DNA from: Amycolatopsis nigrescens CSC17Ta-90
Lineage (GTDB): Bacteria; Actinomycetota; Actinomycetes; Mycobacteriales; Pseudonocardiaceae
Direction of reading: 5' to 3'
NCBI RefSeq assembly: GCF_000384315.1
Contig: NZ_ARVW01000001.1
Location: 8,353,001 to 8,417,000 of the forward strand
DNA length: 64,000 nt
The position numbers and the translations under genes are program-made. Shown here piece by piece: positions 35,529 through 43,766 of this stretch. The notes beneath the pieces are model-generated. The model did not search any database. It saw nothing but the letters and a program-made list of their open reading frames with translations, and was not told the origin of the DNA. Positions within the stretch are counted from its first letter, which is position 1. Each line of letters opens with the position of its first letter.

Positions 35529-35566
35529 CTGTGGGGCCGACGCCCGCACAGGCGTCGGCCCCACAG
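35529..35566. terminator. 16-bp perfect hairpin between convergent genes
   Basis: The arms 35529-35544 and 35551-35566 (CTGTGGGGCCGACGCC and its complement) flank a CGCACA loop. It lies 9 bases after the lipoprotein stop and 19 before the stop of the beta-propeller gene, so it serves both. Confidence 0.85.
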
Positions 35567-35585
35567 GATCTTGACCTTGCGTCGG

Positions 35586-37163
35586 TCAGCCTCGCGGTAG
35601 CCCGAAGGCAAGCATGACCGTGCCGTATTCGCTGGGGTAGAAGGGATAATAGCCGGCCTGGATATAGAGCATCCCGTTCGCCACCACCGCACCGCCGCCA
35701 CCAGACAGCGCTCCGCCGCGTCCGGTCAGCCCGTTGACGCCGGCGAAGTTGCGGACCGCGTCGTACTCCCAGAGCACCGCACCGGTCCGGGACGAGTACG
35801 CCCGCATCTTGCCGTCGGTGCCGCCCAAGTACACCACGCCACGGCTGGTGGTCACCGCCGACGCATGCGCCCGCACGCAGACCTGCGGGGATGCGGCGGC
35901 ACCGCCCCACGAACACCCGTTGGCCGGGCTGGGGGTCTCCCACTCGATGTCCCCGTTCGCCGGGTTCAGCGCGAACAGGGTGCCCGGGTCCGCATAGTAG
36001 GTCGCCACGTACAGCTTTTCACCGTCGTAGCTGGTGCCCCACTGGATACCACCCGTCCCCGCGGCGTGCTGCGTCTCGGACAATTGCCTACGCCAGGAGA
36101 CTTCGCCGGTCTTCCCGTCGAACACGTGGTACACGCCGCTCTTCTGGCCGACTCCCACCATCGTGCGGCCGTTGACCTGGAAGACGTTCGGCGACGAGCT
36201 GAAGTCGTAGTCCAGGTCTGTGCCGTCCTTCTGCCCGGGGCAGTAGCCCTCGTTATCCGGTTTGCCGCACACGACTCGCCAGGTGTCGGCGTGAGTCACC
36301 TGTTGCTTCCAGTGCACCGCACCGCTGCGCGCGTCCAGTGCGAGCAGCGAGTCGAAGTCGCCGCCCGAGCCCGAGTAGTTCTGCCCGGTACCGATGTACA
36401 GGGTCCCGGTCTTCTTGTCGAGCACCGGGCTGCCCCAAATTCCGCCGCCGGCCGGCCCGTACTTGGTGACGCCGCTCGGCCAGGTGCCGATCGCCTTGGT
36501 CGCGGGCATCGTGTCGTACCGCCACATCAACGCCCCGGTCTCCGCGTCGAGCGAGTCGAGATGGCCGCGGAAGGTGCAGCAGGGATAGCTGGGGTCGGCG
36601 TGGTCGGTCTCCCTGCTCGACGTGCCGATGTAGATCCGGCCGTCGTGGTAGAGCGGCGAACTGGTGTGCAGGGCGTCCGGATGCTCCTCGTACCTCTTGG
36701 CCCAGACCAACTTGCCGGTGCGTTGATCCAGGGCGTAGACATAGCCTTGGTTGTCGCCGAAATACACCTTGCCGCGCGCCACCGCCGGACCGTCCTGCAC
36801 GACGACGGGAGCCGGCGCGACCGAAGCCAGATCGAAGGTCCACCTGGTCGTTCCGGTCTTCGCGTCGGTCGCGTAGAACTTTCCGTCCGTACCGCCGAAA
36901 TACGCGTTGCCGTCGACCACGGCCGGCTGGCTTCGCGCCGTCTTGCCGGACTTCGGGTAGGCGAAAGCCCACTTCAGCTCGAGTCCGCCGACGGTGGCCG
37001 GGTTTATCCGGTACTCCGACGCGTTGTGGCGGGAGCCCGACACGTCCCCCTGCCAGCTCGGCCAGGCGCCGCCGCGGCCCCCGGCCAAAGCCGTCGAGCC
37101 GGTCAGCAGCAACGCCACCAATACCAGCCCTGCCAGCCGCAATTTCTTTCGACTTATTGTCAT
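35586..37163 (-). CDS. exported PQQ-binding-like beta-propeller protein (polyvinyl alcohol dehydrogenase-like)
   Basis: The protein has about 525 residues. A signal peptide covers 1-26 (KKLRLAGLVLVALLLTGSTALA). Eight propeller blades follow, with repeated AxxVxxGxVYFG and DAxTGxxxW patterns (GKVYFGDNQGYVYALDQRTGKLVW, RGVVYLGGTDGKMRAYSSRTGAVLWEY). No CxxCH haem motif is present, so an external electron acceptor would be needed. Secreted PQQ or PQQ-like alcohol dehydrogenase is the usual annotation; some relatives may be non-enzymatic. The ATG at 37163 lacks a clear ribosome site; GTG 37187 is possible. Confidence 0.78.
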   Translation of the reverse strand: MTISRKKLRLAGLVLVALLLTGSTALAGGRGGAWPSWQGDVSGSRHNASEYRINPATVGGLELKWAFAYPKSGKTARSQPAVVDGNAYFGGTDGKFYATDAKTGTTRWTFDLASVAPAPVVVQDGPAVARGKVYFGDNQGYVYALDQRTGKLVWAKRYEEHPDALHTSSPLYHDGRIYIGTSSRETDHADPSYPCCTFRGHLDSLDAETGALMWRYDTMPATKAIGTWPSGVTKYGPAGGGIWGSPVLDKKTGTLYIGTGQNYSGSGGDFDSLLALDARSGAVHWKQQVTHADTWRVVCGKPDNEGYCPGQKDGTDLDYDFSSSPNVFQVNGRTMVGVGQKSGVYHVFDGKTGEVSWRRQLSETQHAAGTGGIQWGTSYDGEKLYVATYYADPGTLFALNPANGDIEWETPSPANGCSWGGAAASPQVCVRAHASAVTTSRGVVYLGGTDGKMRAYSSRTGAVLWEYDAVRNFAGVNGLTGRGGALSGGGGAVVANGMLYIQAGYYPFYPSEYGTVMLAFGLPRG

Positions 37164-37498
37164 GATCGGGAGGGTTACATGCGTCACACAGCAATGTCCA
37201 CGACGAGATTCTTTTTCCCACAATGTTTGTGAATATCGCCCCACGACGGCCGGGAAACTTTCCCCGGTGCACTGTTACCGGGTTGGCCGAATCGGTACTC
37301 AACGTCCCGGCCAAGGCGGGACCGGAAACTCACGACCATGGGATGCGCCCACGCCACGCTTAACATCGGCGACCCGAAATGTTGAATGAGACACATTTTG
37401 GCTAAAGCACTGTGTCTTGTTGGAATGCCGACTATGCACGGCAGGCTCGGGCGGCCGCGTCCACCGGATCGTGAACGACCTCACAGGAAGGCAGCGCC
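37164..37498. other. 335-base divergent promoter region, AT-richer than its neighbours
   Basis: No gene is seen. It separates the propeller gene from the family-39 glycosyltransferase. Two small inverted repeats are visible: CACAA-TGT-TTGTG at 37219-37231 and AGACACA/TGTGTCT at 37389-37395 and 37411-37417. Both are candidate regulator sites. AGGAAGG near 37487-37493 is the ribosome site of the next gene. Confidence 0.5.
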
Positions 37499-39571
37499 AT
37501 GACCGACACCGTGCGCCCCGCCGTTTCGACGGATTCGCCGACCGGTTCGCCTGGCCGGCGCGCAGGGAGCCGGCATCGGTACGCACTGGGCGCGATCCTA
37601 CTGCTATCGGTGCTGATGTCCGTGTGGGCCATCGCCTCGACCGGCTGGAGCAATCCTTTCTACGCGGCCGCTGTCAAGTCGATGTCCGGAGACTTCACCA
37701 ATTTCATCTTCGGCGCCTTCGACCCGGCGGGTGTGATCACCGTGGACAAGCCGCCGCTGGGCCTGTGGCCCCAGGTGTTCTCGGTCTGGATCTTCGGTTT
37801 TCACGGCTGGGCACTACTTTTACCACAGGTGATCGAGGCGTGCGCGACGGTGTTCCTGTTGCACCGCACGGTACGCCGGTGGGCGGGCGAGAACGCCGCG
37901 CTGCTGGCCGCGCTGGCGCTGGCGGTCACCCCGGTGATGGTGGCGGTCAACCGGACCAACCTCCCGGACACCCTGCTGACCCTGTTGGGGGTGGCCGCGG
38001 CCTACGCGGTCACCAGGGCGGTGGAGAAGGGCATCTCCTCGGCCAGCGCCACGAAATGGCTGGCGCAGGCCGCGTTCTGGCTCGGCTGCGGGTTCCTCAC
38101 CAAGATGCTGGCCGCGTGGATGCTCGTGCCCGCCGTGGCGCTGGCCTACCTGTTCGGCCGCGACACCTCCTGGCGCCGCCGGCTGACCGACATCGCCATC
38201 GCCGGCGGGGTCCTGCTGGTCAGTTCGGGGTGGTGGGTTGCGCTCACCATGCTGTGGCCGGGCAGGAAACCGTTCATCGGCGGCAGCGAGGACGGTAGCG
38301 TCTGGGATCTGGTCATCGGTCAGAACGGCTTCGGCATCCTCTTCGGCATGAACAGCGGTAGCGGAGGTGGCGATGCGGTCGCCGGCGGCGAGGCGGGGCT
38401 GCTGCGCATGTTCGGCCCCGAGAACGGCGGGCAGATCAGCTGGCTGATCCCGCTGGCGCTGTGCACGCTGGTGGTGGCGGTGCTGGCCGGGGCACGCCGA
38501 CGTTGGACGTCACGACCGGCAGCGGACCTGCCCCTGCCGAGTGCGGACCGTTCCTACCGGGCCGGTTGGCTGCTGTGGGGCGGGTGGCTGCTGGTCGTCC
38601 TGGCCGTGTTCAGCAATCAGGAGATCGCCCTGCCCTACTACACCATCGAACTGGCACCGGGAATCGCCGCGCTGGCCGGGGCCGGGCTGGTGGCGATGTG
38701 GCGGGCCTATCAGAAACCGTCCGGCGCCGAGTGGCTTCTGCTGCCTGCCGGCATCGCGCTCACCGCGACCTGGGCCTGGGTGGTGATCTCGAGGGACACC
38801 TCCTGGCACGGCTGGCTTCGCTACTTGGTCGCGGCGATCGCCGCGGTCTCCGTGCTCGGCCTGCTCGCGGCCAGGCGAGGCCCCGGTTTCCCGCGGCGGA
38901 TGGCCGCAGCCGCAGGGGTGGTCGCGGTACTGCTGGCCCCGGCGGTGTGGTCGGGCATCACCGCGCTGACCACGGGCCGGGCCCTCGCCACCGCTGACAC
39001 CTTCACCGTTGGCCCGCAGCAGGCTGTCGTCAACATCGGCGGCGCACCAGGGATGGGGAGCGGCGCGCCGGGGATGGCGAGCACGGAGCAGATGATGACG
39101 ATCATCGAAACCGGCGAGCAGCCGAGCGGCCGCCGGGTCGGCAACTCCGACCTGTCCGCCGAGCAACTGCGCATGCTCGACTACGTCCAGCGCAACGCCG
39201 GCGACGCGAAGATCAAGCTCGCCTTCGAAGGTGGCTCCGTCGGAGCGTCCACCTACATCATCAACACCGACGCCACGGTAATCGGTATGGGTGGTTGGTC
39301 CGGCGGGGACCCCGTGCCCACGCCGGTCGAGCTGGACCAGTGGCAACGAGACGGCCAGCTGGGATTCGTCTTCAGCTACCGCGACATCAAGATGTCCATC
39401 GGCCCGTTCGGCCCCATCGCGACCGAACGGACGAAGTGGGTGCAACAGAACTGCGACGCCGTTCCCGCGAGCGCCTACGGCGGAAAGACCGATCCCGGCG
39501 CGTCCCCGCTCAGGATTCCCCACTTCCTCGGCGGCAGCGCCGACACGCTGTACGACTGCACTCGCAAGTAG
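37499..39571 (+). CDS. family-39-type membrane glycosyltransferase (ArnT/PMT-like)
   Basis: The 690-residue protein has a cytoplasmic N-terminus, a large external first loop with FGAFDPAGVITVDKPPLGLWPQ (catalytic acid and HPP/KPP-like motif) and about 12 helices. A C-terminal extracellular domain runs from about 490 (TGRALATADTFTVGPQQAVVN onward), with an added Gly/Met-rich stretch. Such proteins move a sugar from a polyprenyl phosphate donor to a cell-surface acceptor. ATG 37499 follows AGGAAGG. It is probably part of the same surface glycan programme as the enzymes at 33487 and 41489. Confidence 0.85.
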   Translation: MTDTVRPAVSTDSPTGSPGRRAGSRHRYALGAILLLSVLMSVWAIASTGWSNPFYAAAVKSMSGDFTNFIFGAFDPAGVITVDKPPLGLWPQVFSVWIFGFHGWALLLPQVIEACATVFLLHRTVRRWAGENAALLAALALAVTPVMVAVNRTNLPDTLLTLLGVAAAYAVTRAVEKGISSASATKWLAQAAFWLGCGFLTKMLAAWMLVPAVALAYLFGRDTSWRRRLTDIAIAGGVLLVSSGWWVALTMLWPGRKPFIGGSEDGSVWDLVIGQNGFGILFGMNSGSGGGDAVAGGEAGLLRMFGPENGGQISWLIPLALCTLVVAVLAGARRRWTSRPAADLPLPSADRSYRAGWLLWGGWLLVVLAVFSNQEIALPYYTIELAPGIAALAGAGLVAMWRAYQKPSGAEWLLLPAGIALTATWAWVVISRDTSWHGWLRYLVAAIAAVSVLGLLAARRGPGFPRRMAAAAGVVAVLLAPAVWSGITALTTGRALATADTFTVGPQQAVVNIGGAPGMGSGAPGMASTEQMMTIIETGEQPSGRRVGNSDLSAEQLRMLDYVQRNAGDAKIKLAFEGGSVGASTYIINTDATVIGMGGWSGGDPVPTPVELDQWQRDGQLGFVFSYRDIKMSIGPFGPIATERTKWVQQNCDAVPASAYGGKTDPGASPLRIPHFLGGSADTLYDCTRK

Positions 39572-39698
39572 CAAGGAGACCGGCTTGGTTCGAAGATCAG
39601 CGGGTTCGGGTGAACCACTCAGAATGGCCGGCGTCACGCCGGGCGGCGGGAGTACCTGTGGCTGCCTCAATGCCACACACGGAGGAGGGCGATCAACT

Positions 39699-39836
39699 GT
39701 GGACCTATTGACGACCGGGCGGCGCGTACGTGCCGGCTCGGTGACCGACAACGAGCTGCTCGTCAAACTGGCGTCACCAACGTCGCTCCGCGGCGCGGTC
39801 GCCATCGCGTCGATGATCGGAGTCAACGCCTCATGA
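39699..39836 (+). CDS. possible 45-residue small protein coupled to a methyltransferase
   Basis: GTG 39699 has GGAGGAGGG 9 bases upstream, the strongest ribosome site in this stretch. The frame ends in an ATGA that contains the methyltransferase start. The product contains LLTTGRRVRAGSVTDNELLV and ends SLRGAVAIASMIGVNAS. It could be a genuine small protein, a leader peptide for coupling, or a peptide modified by the neighbour. No homologue is recognised. Confidence 0.4.
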   Translation: MDLLTTGRRVRAGSVTDNELLVKLASPTSLRGAVAIASMIGVNAS

Positions 39837-40510
39837 AGCGCTTCTCTCTTCCTCGTTCGGCTCCCGAGGTCTACGCCCAGTTCCAGAATCTGCCCTTGCG
39901 CGAGCGCTTCCACGTGATCGCGCGCGCCTCGTCCGCTCCCCTTGATGCGGTCGCGGCACGCGTTCCCTCCGGCCGGATCGCCGAGGTCGGCTGTGGACAC
40001 GGCCTGCTGTCGGCGATGATCGCGCTGCGCGATCCGGACACCAAGGTGATCGGCTCGGATCCGGACGAGCGGAAGATGACCTGGGCGAACCAGGGTCCAG
40101 GTCGGCTGCCGAACGTGGAGTTCTATCCCGGCTCCGCCAAGGAACTGCTCGACCTGCACCGGGGCAGCTTCGACGCGGTGGTGGTGAGCGACGTGCTCTA
40201 CCTCTTTCCTTTCGACCGCTGGCCCGAGTTCCTCGAGGACCTCCGGCAGCTCCTCCGCCCTGGCGGCCTGTTGGTGCTCAAGGAGGTCGAAGGCGATCGC
40301 TCGTGGCGCCACCGCAAGGCGATCGTGCAGGAAATGGTGATGACCCGCGCACTCGGGCTCACCAAGCACACTGGTGTGGCGGTTCTCTTGCCGCGCAAGG
40401 AGTTCGGGCCGATCCTGGAGAAGGCGGGGTTCGACTCGATGGAGACGTATGATCTCGCCAGGGGCTACACCACCCCGCACATCCTCTACACCGCTCGCCG
40501 CGCCGCATAG
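39833..40510 (+). CDS. class I SAM-dependent methyltransferase
   Basis: The 225-residue protein has motif I IAEVGCGHGLLS (49-60), the acidic residue after strand 2 (IGSDPDERK), a motif IV VVVSDVLYLFP and LRPGGLLVLKE. An HRKAIVQEMVMTRALGLTKHTG helix follows. It should be a soluble methyltransferase of unknown substrate. It starts inside the ATGA shared with the small ORF. Two tandem hairpins follow its stop. Confidence 0.83.
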   Translation: MKRFSLPRSAPEVYAQFQNLPLRERFHVIARASSAPLDAVAARVPSGRIAEVGCGHGLLSAMIALRDPDTKVIGSDPDERKMTWANQGPGRLPNVEFYPGSAKELLDLHRGSFDAVVVSDVLYLFPFDRWPEFLEDLRQLLRPGGLLVLKEVEGDRSWRHRKAIVQEMVMTRALGLTKHTGVAVLLPRKEFGPILEKAGFDSMETYDLARGYTTPHILYTARRAA

Positions 40511-40520
40511 CGACCCGTTT

Positions 40521-40567
40521 CCGCCTGCGGCTGCCGGCCCCGCAAGGGAGCCGGCAGCCGCAGGCGG
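40521..40567 (+). terminator. 18-bp perfect hairpin after the methyltransferase gene
   Basis: CCGCCTGCGGCTGCCGGC (40521-40538) and its exact complement (40550-40567) flank an 11-base loop, with ATTTAT after it. It starts 11 bases past the stop and is a strong terminator. Confidence 0.85.
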
Positions 40568-40592
40568 ATTTATCTGCCCGTTTACAACAGTC

Positions 40593-40631
40593 AAAACCCT
40601 CGACTCCCGAACCATCGGAGTCGAGGGTTTT
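40593..40631. terminator. second hairpin with A- and T-tracts
   Basis: AAAACCCTCGACTCC (40593-40607) pairs exactly with 40617-40631, giving a hairpin flanked by AAAA and TTTT. This is a classic bidirectional intrinsic terminator. Confidence 0.85.
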
Positions 40632-40648
40632 CCCGTGAGGAGGCCGTC

Positions 40649-40714
40649 ATGCACAGCTTTGAGGGGCGAGAGCTGGAAGCGGAAACTACCGCGCCAGCTC
40701 TCGCCCCTCGGTGA
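40649..40714 (+). CDS. possible 21-residue micro-ORF
   Basis: ATG 40649 has GAGGAGG 5 bases upstream. The frame reads MHSFEGRELEAETTAPALAP plus a final R, then TGA. It encloses a 16-bp hairpin and lies between strong terminators, so it may be chance. The spacing and strength of the ribosome site argue for keeping it as a candidate. Confidence 0.25.
   Translation: MHSFEGRELEAETTAPALAPR
40661..40709 (-). terminator. 16-bp hairpin after the PIG-L deacetylase gene
   Basis: GAGGGGCGAGAGCTGG (40661-40676) pairs exactly with 40694-40709. It lies 9 bases beyond the stop of the reverse-strand deacetylase gene and is its likely terminator. Confidence 0.75.
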
Positions 40715-40717
40715 ACC

Positions 40718-41422
40718 TTATGACAATCCCGCCGCCGGGCCGTATTCCCCGCGACCCGGCCCCTGGAGGAAGGGGAAGGTCAGCAGTGCCTTGGCGACCA
40801 CGAACGCCTCGTAGAAGCGCGGGTTCTCGCCGTCGCCGTGCACCCCGGCCTGGTGCGCCCACCACTTGCCCCTGGTCGTGACCAGGTCCCTGCTCATGAA
40901 CCGCTTGTCCGCTTCCGACTTGTAACAGGCGAGGGCCTGCATCTTGAGATCCATGAAATCGGTGATATCGGTGTACAGCTGTGGCGTGAACGAGTCCGCA
41001 TGATACGGCGGTTCACCCTGGAGAACGAGTCCGATATCGCTCGATCGATTCGCCACCGCAGTGGTGATCTTACCCACCACCTGGTGGTCCTGATGTTCTC
41101 GATCTCCGGGATAATGCGTGAGCACGATCGAAGGCTGGATGCGCCGGATATGCGCCTCGATCCGGCCGAAGATCTCCCGGTTCGGAGCGAGGAAGCCGTC
41201 CTCGAAGCCCTCCACGATCAGCTCACTGCCCACGACCTCGGCGGCCATCTTGGCTTCCTTCGGCCGGAGATGAGACTGTTCGGCAATGCTATTGCGTCCG
41301 TCGGTGAGCGACAGCACGCACAACGCGTAGCCCTGCTGGTGAAGCGCGGCGAAAGTGCCGAAACAGGCGAGCTCAGCGTCGTCTGGATGGGCGAAGACCG
41401 CCAGCGCGACAGGTCTTCCCAT
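40718..41422 (-). CDS. PIG-L/LmbE-family deacetylase
   Basis: The 234-residue zinc enzyme has metal ligands His12 and Asp15 in AHPDDAE and His113 in REHQDHQ. It removes an N-acetyl group from a GlcNAc-type or similar amino sugar; family members include MshB and Mca of mycothiol metabolism, but this one cannot be assigned to them. ATG 41422 follows GGAGGACAA. It lies downstream of the GT2-GtrA gene on the same strand, consistent with a role in a surface glycan or glycolipid. Confidence 0.85.
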   Translation of the reverse strand: MGRPVALAVFAHPDDAELACFGTFAALHQQGYALCVLSLTDGRNSIAEQSHLRPKEAKMAAEVVGSELIVEGFEDGFLAPNREIFGRIEAHIRRIQPSIVLTHYPGDREHQDHQVVGKITTAVANRSSDIGLVLQGEPPYHADSFTPQLYTDITDFMDLKMQALACYKSEADKRFMSRDLVTTRGKWWAHQAGVHGDGENPRFYEAFVVAKALLTFPFLQGPGRGEYGPAAGLS

Positions 41423-41488
41423 TTGTCCTCCGCAACTAGAAAGGTGAACGTGGTGGTTTTTCGGCGAAGTTGGCCGCCGCGAGTCAGC

Positions 41489-42793
41489 TCACGGCTTCTC
41501 GTTCGGGGTGGGTTCTCCGGCCTTCCGCCCGAAGACCCAGTTGCGCAACAGCAGGAACCGGCCGGCCGCCGCGACGAGTGCCGAGCTGGCCAGCACGACG
41601 ACCTCCAGAACTCGGGAGGGGTCCGTGACGCCCATATACAGGAACAGCACCGCGCCCGAAGTGAAGCCGTAGGACAAGGCGAACACGATTAGTCCCAGCA
41701 GGTGCGTCCGCCCGGTGGGTTGGTGCCGTGCGGCGAAGGTGAAGCGCCGGTTCGCCTCGGTATTGAACATGGTGGCGACCACCAGCGCGCCGAAGTTCGA
41801 CGGCAGCACCGGGAGCCACTCCCGCAGCACCGCGTACAGGCCGAGGTAGACCGGCAGCGAAAGGGCGCCGACCACGGCGAACGAGAACAATTGCCAGAAC
41901 AGCGGGTTCTCGTCCCGACCGAGTACCGGATCCGGATGCTGAGGCTGCGGCTGGGGCCGCTGGGGCAGCCCCTTGATCCTGGCCTTGCCCGCGGCCTTGG
42001 TGCGGATCATCCTGAGCAGCCCGCGGATGTCGTGCCAGGCGGTGTTGGCCACCGCGACCCGGGTGTCGGTGTCCTCCAGCCAGTCGACAGGAACCTCCTG
42101 CACCCGAAGGCCGTTGTGCTCGGCCAGCAGCAGCAGCTCGGTGTCGAAGAACCAGCCGTCGTCCCGGATGTGCTGAAGCATCGGGCGGATGACGTCGCGG
42201 CGGGCCGCCTTGAACCCGCACTGCGCGTCCTTGAACCGGGCACGATGGGTGAGGCGGATCAACGCGTTGTAGGTACGCGACGTGAACTCTCGTTTGGCAC
42301 AGCGCACGATTTGCGCGCCCGGCGCGTGCCGGGAACCGATCGCGATATCGGAATGCCCGGTGGCGAGCGAAGTCACCAGCGGCACCAGGGCATCCAGTCC
42401 GGTGGACAGATCCGCGTCCATGTAGACCACGACGTCGGCCTCGCTGAGGCCCCACGCATAGCGCAGCGCCCGGCCGCGGCCTGGGGTGTCCAGATGCCGC
42501 ACCTGCACCCGCGGATCCTTCGCGGCCAGGCCGTTCGCCACGTCCATCGTGCCGTCGACGCTGCCGTTGTCCATGATCGTGATGGTCCAGTCATAAGGGA
42601 AGTGGTCGCGCAGATAGGCGCGCAGCACCTCGATGGTGCCGGCCAGCACCCGTTCCTCGTTGTAAACCGGTACCACGATGTCGACCGTCGTTGTCCACAG
42701 TGGATTTTTCGCTGGATCCCCCGCCCCGGGAGCGAAGGGATTGCCCTCCACGTTGTCGTCCGGAATCACCGTTTCGCCAACAGATCGTTGCAT
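41489..42793 (-). CDS. GT2 glycosyltransferase fused to a GtrA-like membrane domain
   Basis: In the 434-residue protein, residues about 35-270 form a GT2 domain (VDIVVPVYNEERVL, DNGSVDGT, catalytic YMDADLS at 125-131). Residues about 300-425 form four GtrA helices (FWQLFSFAVVGALSLPVYLGLYAVLREW onward). GT2 enzymes of this kind make polyprenyl-phosphate sugars, and GtrA domains may flip them. It is a plausible supplier of the lipid-linked sugar for the mannosyltransferase and family-39 enzyme nearby. ATG 42793 follows GGGAG. Confidence 0.87.
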   Translation of the reverse strand: MQRSVGETVIPDDNVEGNPFAPGAGDPAKNPLWTTTVDIVVPVYNEERVLAGTIEVLRAYLRDHFPYDWTITIMDNGSVDGTMDVANGLAAKDPRVQVRHLDTPGRGRALRYAWGLSEADVVVYMDADLSTGLDALVPLVTSLATGHSDIAIGSRHAPGAQIVRCAKREFTSRTYNALIRLTHRARFKDAQCGFKAARRDVIRPMLQHIRDDGWFFDTELLLLAEHNGLRVQEVPVDWLEDTDTRVAVANTAWHDIRGLLRMIRTKAAGKARIKGLPQRPQPQPQHPDPVLGRDENPLFWQLFSFAVVGALSLPVYLGLYAVLREWLPVLPSNFGALVVATMFNTEANRRFTFAARHQPTGRTHLLGLIVFALSYGFTSGAVLFLYMGVTDPSRVLEVVVLASSALVAAAGRFLLLRNWVFGRKAGEPTPNEKP

Positions 42794-43581
42794 TACCGCT
42801 CCCTACTAGTTGACTGAAGCACTCCCGAAACAGTCCCTGGTTGGCCATTCACCCCGACGAACTCGGGATCGCCGAGCCGGCACAGGGAACGGTGCCGCAA
42901 GCCCGCGACCCGCGGCAGATCGGTCCGATCCGATGCGGCGAAGATCCACGCCCCCTGACGCTCGCCAACGGGGCCGGATCGTGGCGGCGATGAGCGTTCG
43001 GTACATTGGTCACCTCGGTCATGGGTGGATGCGTGTGCCCAGAGAGATTGGTCACAACACTCCTAGGATCATCGGTCGCGGCCAATCCCACCGTCGTGGG
43101 TCGTGCGTCCTCAGGACAGCGGGATACTGCTTTCTGTCATGCAAGGCATGCGAAAGAATTGTGCGCGCGGGCCATAATCCGCGGCCGAATGGATCAACGA
43201 AAAGTGACTGATTCGGGCCGCGGCCATTCACGGCCGACCCATACTTTCGTAGGTATCGACCGGACCGGAGCTCTGCTGGTCAGCTGGTCTGGACCGCACT
43301 CCTGGCTGTGGCGATCCCACCAGACCTACGCCGCCCGGGACCCGCACGCCCGGCCGATCGCGGCCGACGGCAAGAAAACCCGGCGAAGTCGCCGCCCACC
43401 ACTTCATCCCCAAACCGGTCGAGGACGACGAATGCAACGGCGGTTCAGCGCCGATGATGGCGCAAGCAGCCCGGAACGAAATCGCCGATCACAATCCGAC
43501 CCCAGGAGTCCGCCTGACAACAGGAGTACAAACGTACTGAAAACGATCACGGATGCCGGTGCAGAAGCAGCTGCTGCCCCG
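42794..43581. other. decayed intergenic stretch of about 790 bases
   Basis: Open frames here lack codon bias, ribosome sites or recognisable motifs. A frame ending near 43537 contains GEVAAHHFIPKPVEDDE, which may be a gene relic, but I cannot place it. With the duplicated fragment next to it, the stretch looks like degraded DNA. Confidence 0.45.
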
Positions 43582-43669
43582 ACGTGGTCCCCAGCTCCAG
43601 CCGAGCAGATCATGAACAAGATCGTCGCCACAACGAACAAGTGCCACTTGAACTGGCCTTTTACCCACC
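43582..43669. repeat. diverged copy of the 5' end of the pentapeptide-family gene
   Basis: This 88-base stretch aligns without gaps to 44508-44595. Both start ACGTGGTCCCCAGCTCC and share AACGAACAAG. On the reverse strand both encode VK-x-Q-x-K-x-x-LFV-x-x-x-IL-x-MI near the N-terminus. It appears to be what remains of a tandem second gene copy. Confidence 0.65.
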
Positions 43670-43766
43670 ATCAGGACTGTTCGGCGGCTGCCGCATCTGT
43701 ACTGGCCGCCTCGCTCAAGCCTCCCGGGGCATGGGAGCGATGGTTTCCCGGACCAGTTCCCGCCAC

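Noticed and set aside
40521..40709. Three inverted repeats as a CRISPR-like array
   Set aside because: The stems differ in sequence, there are no equal spacers and no cas genes; they are terminators.
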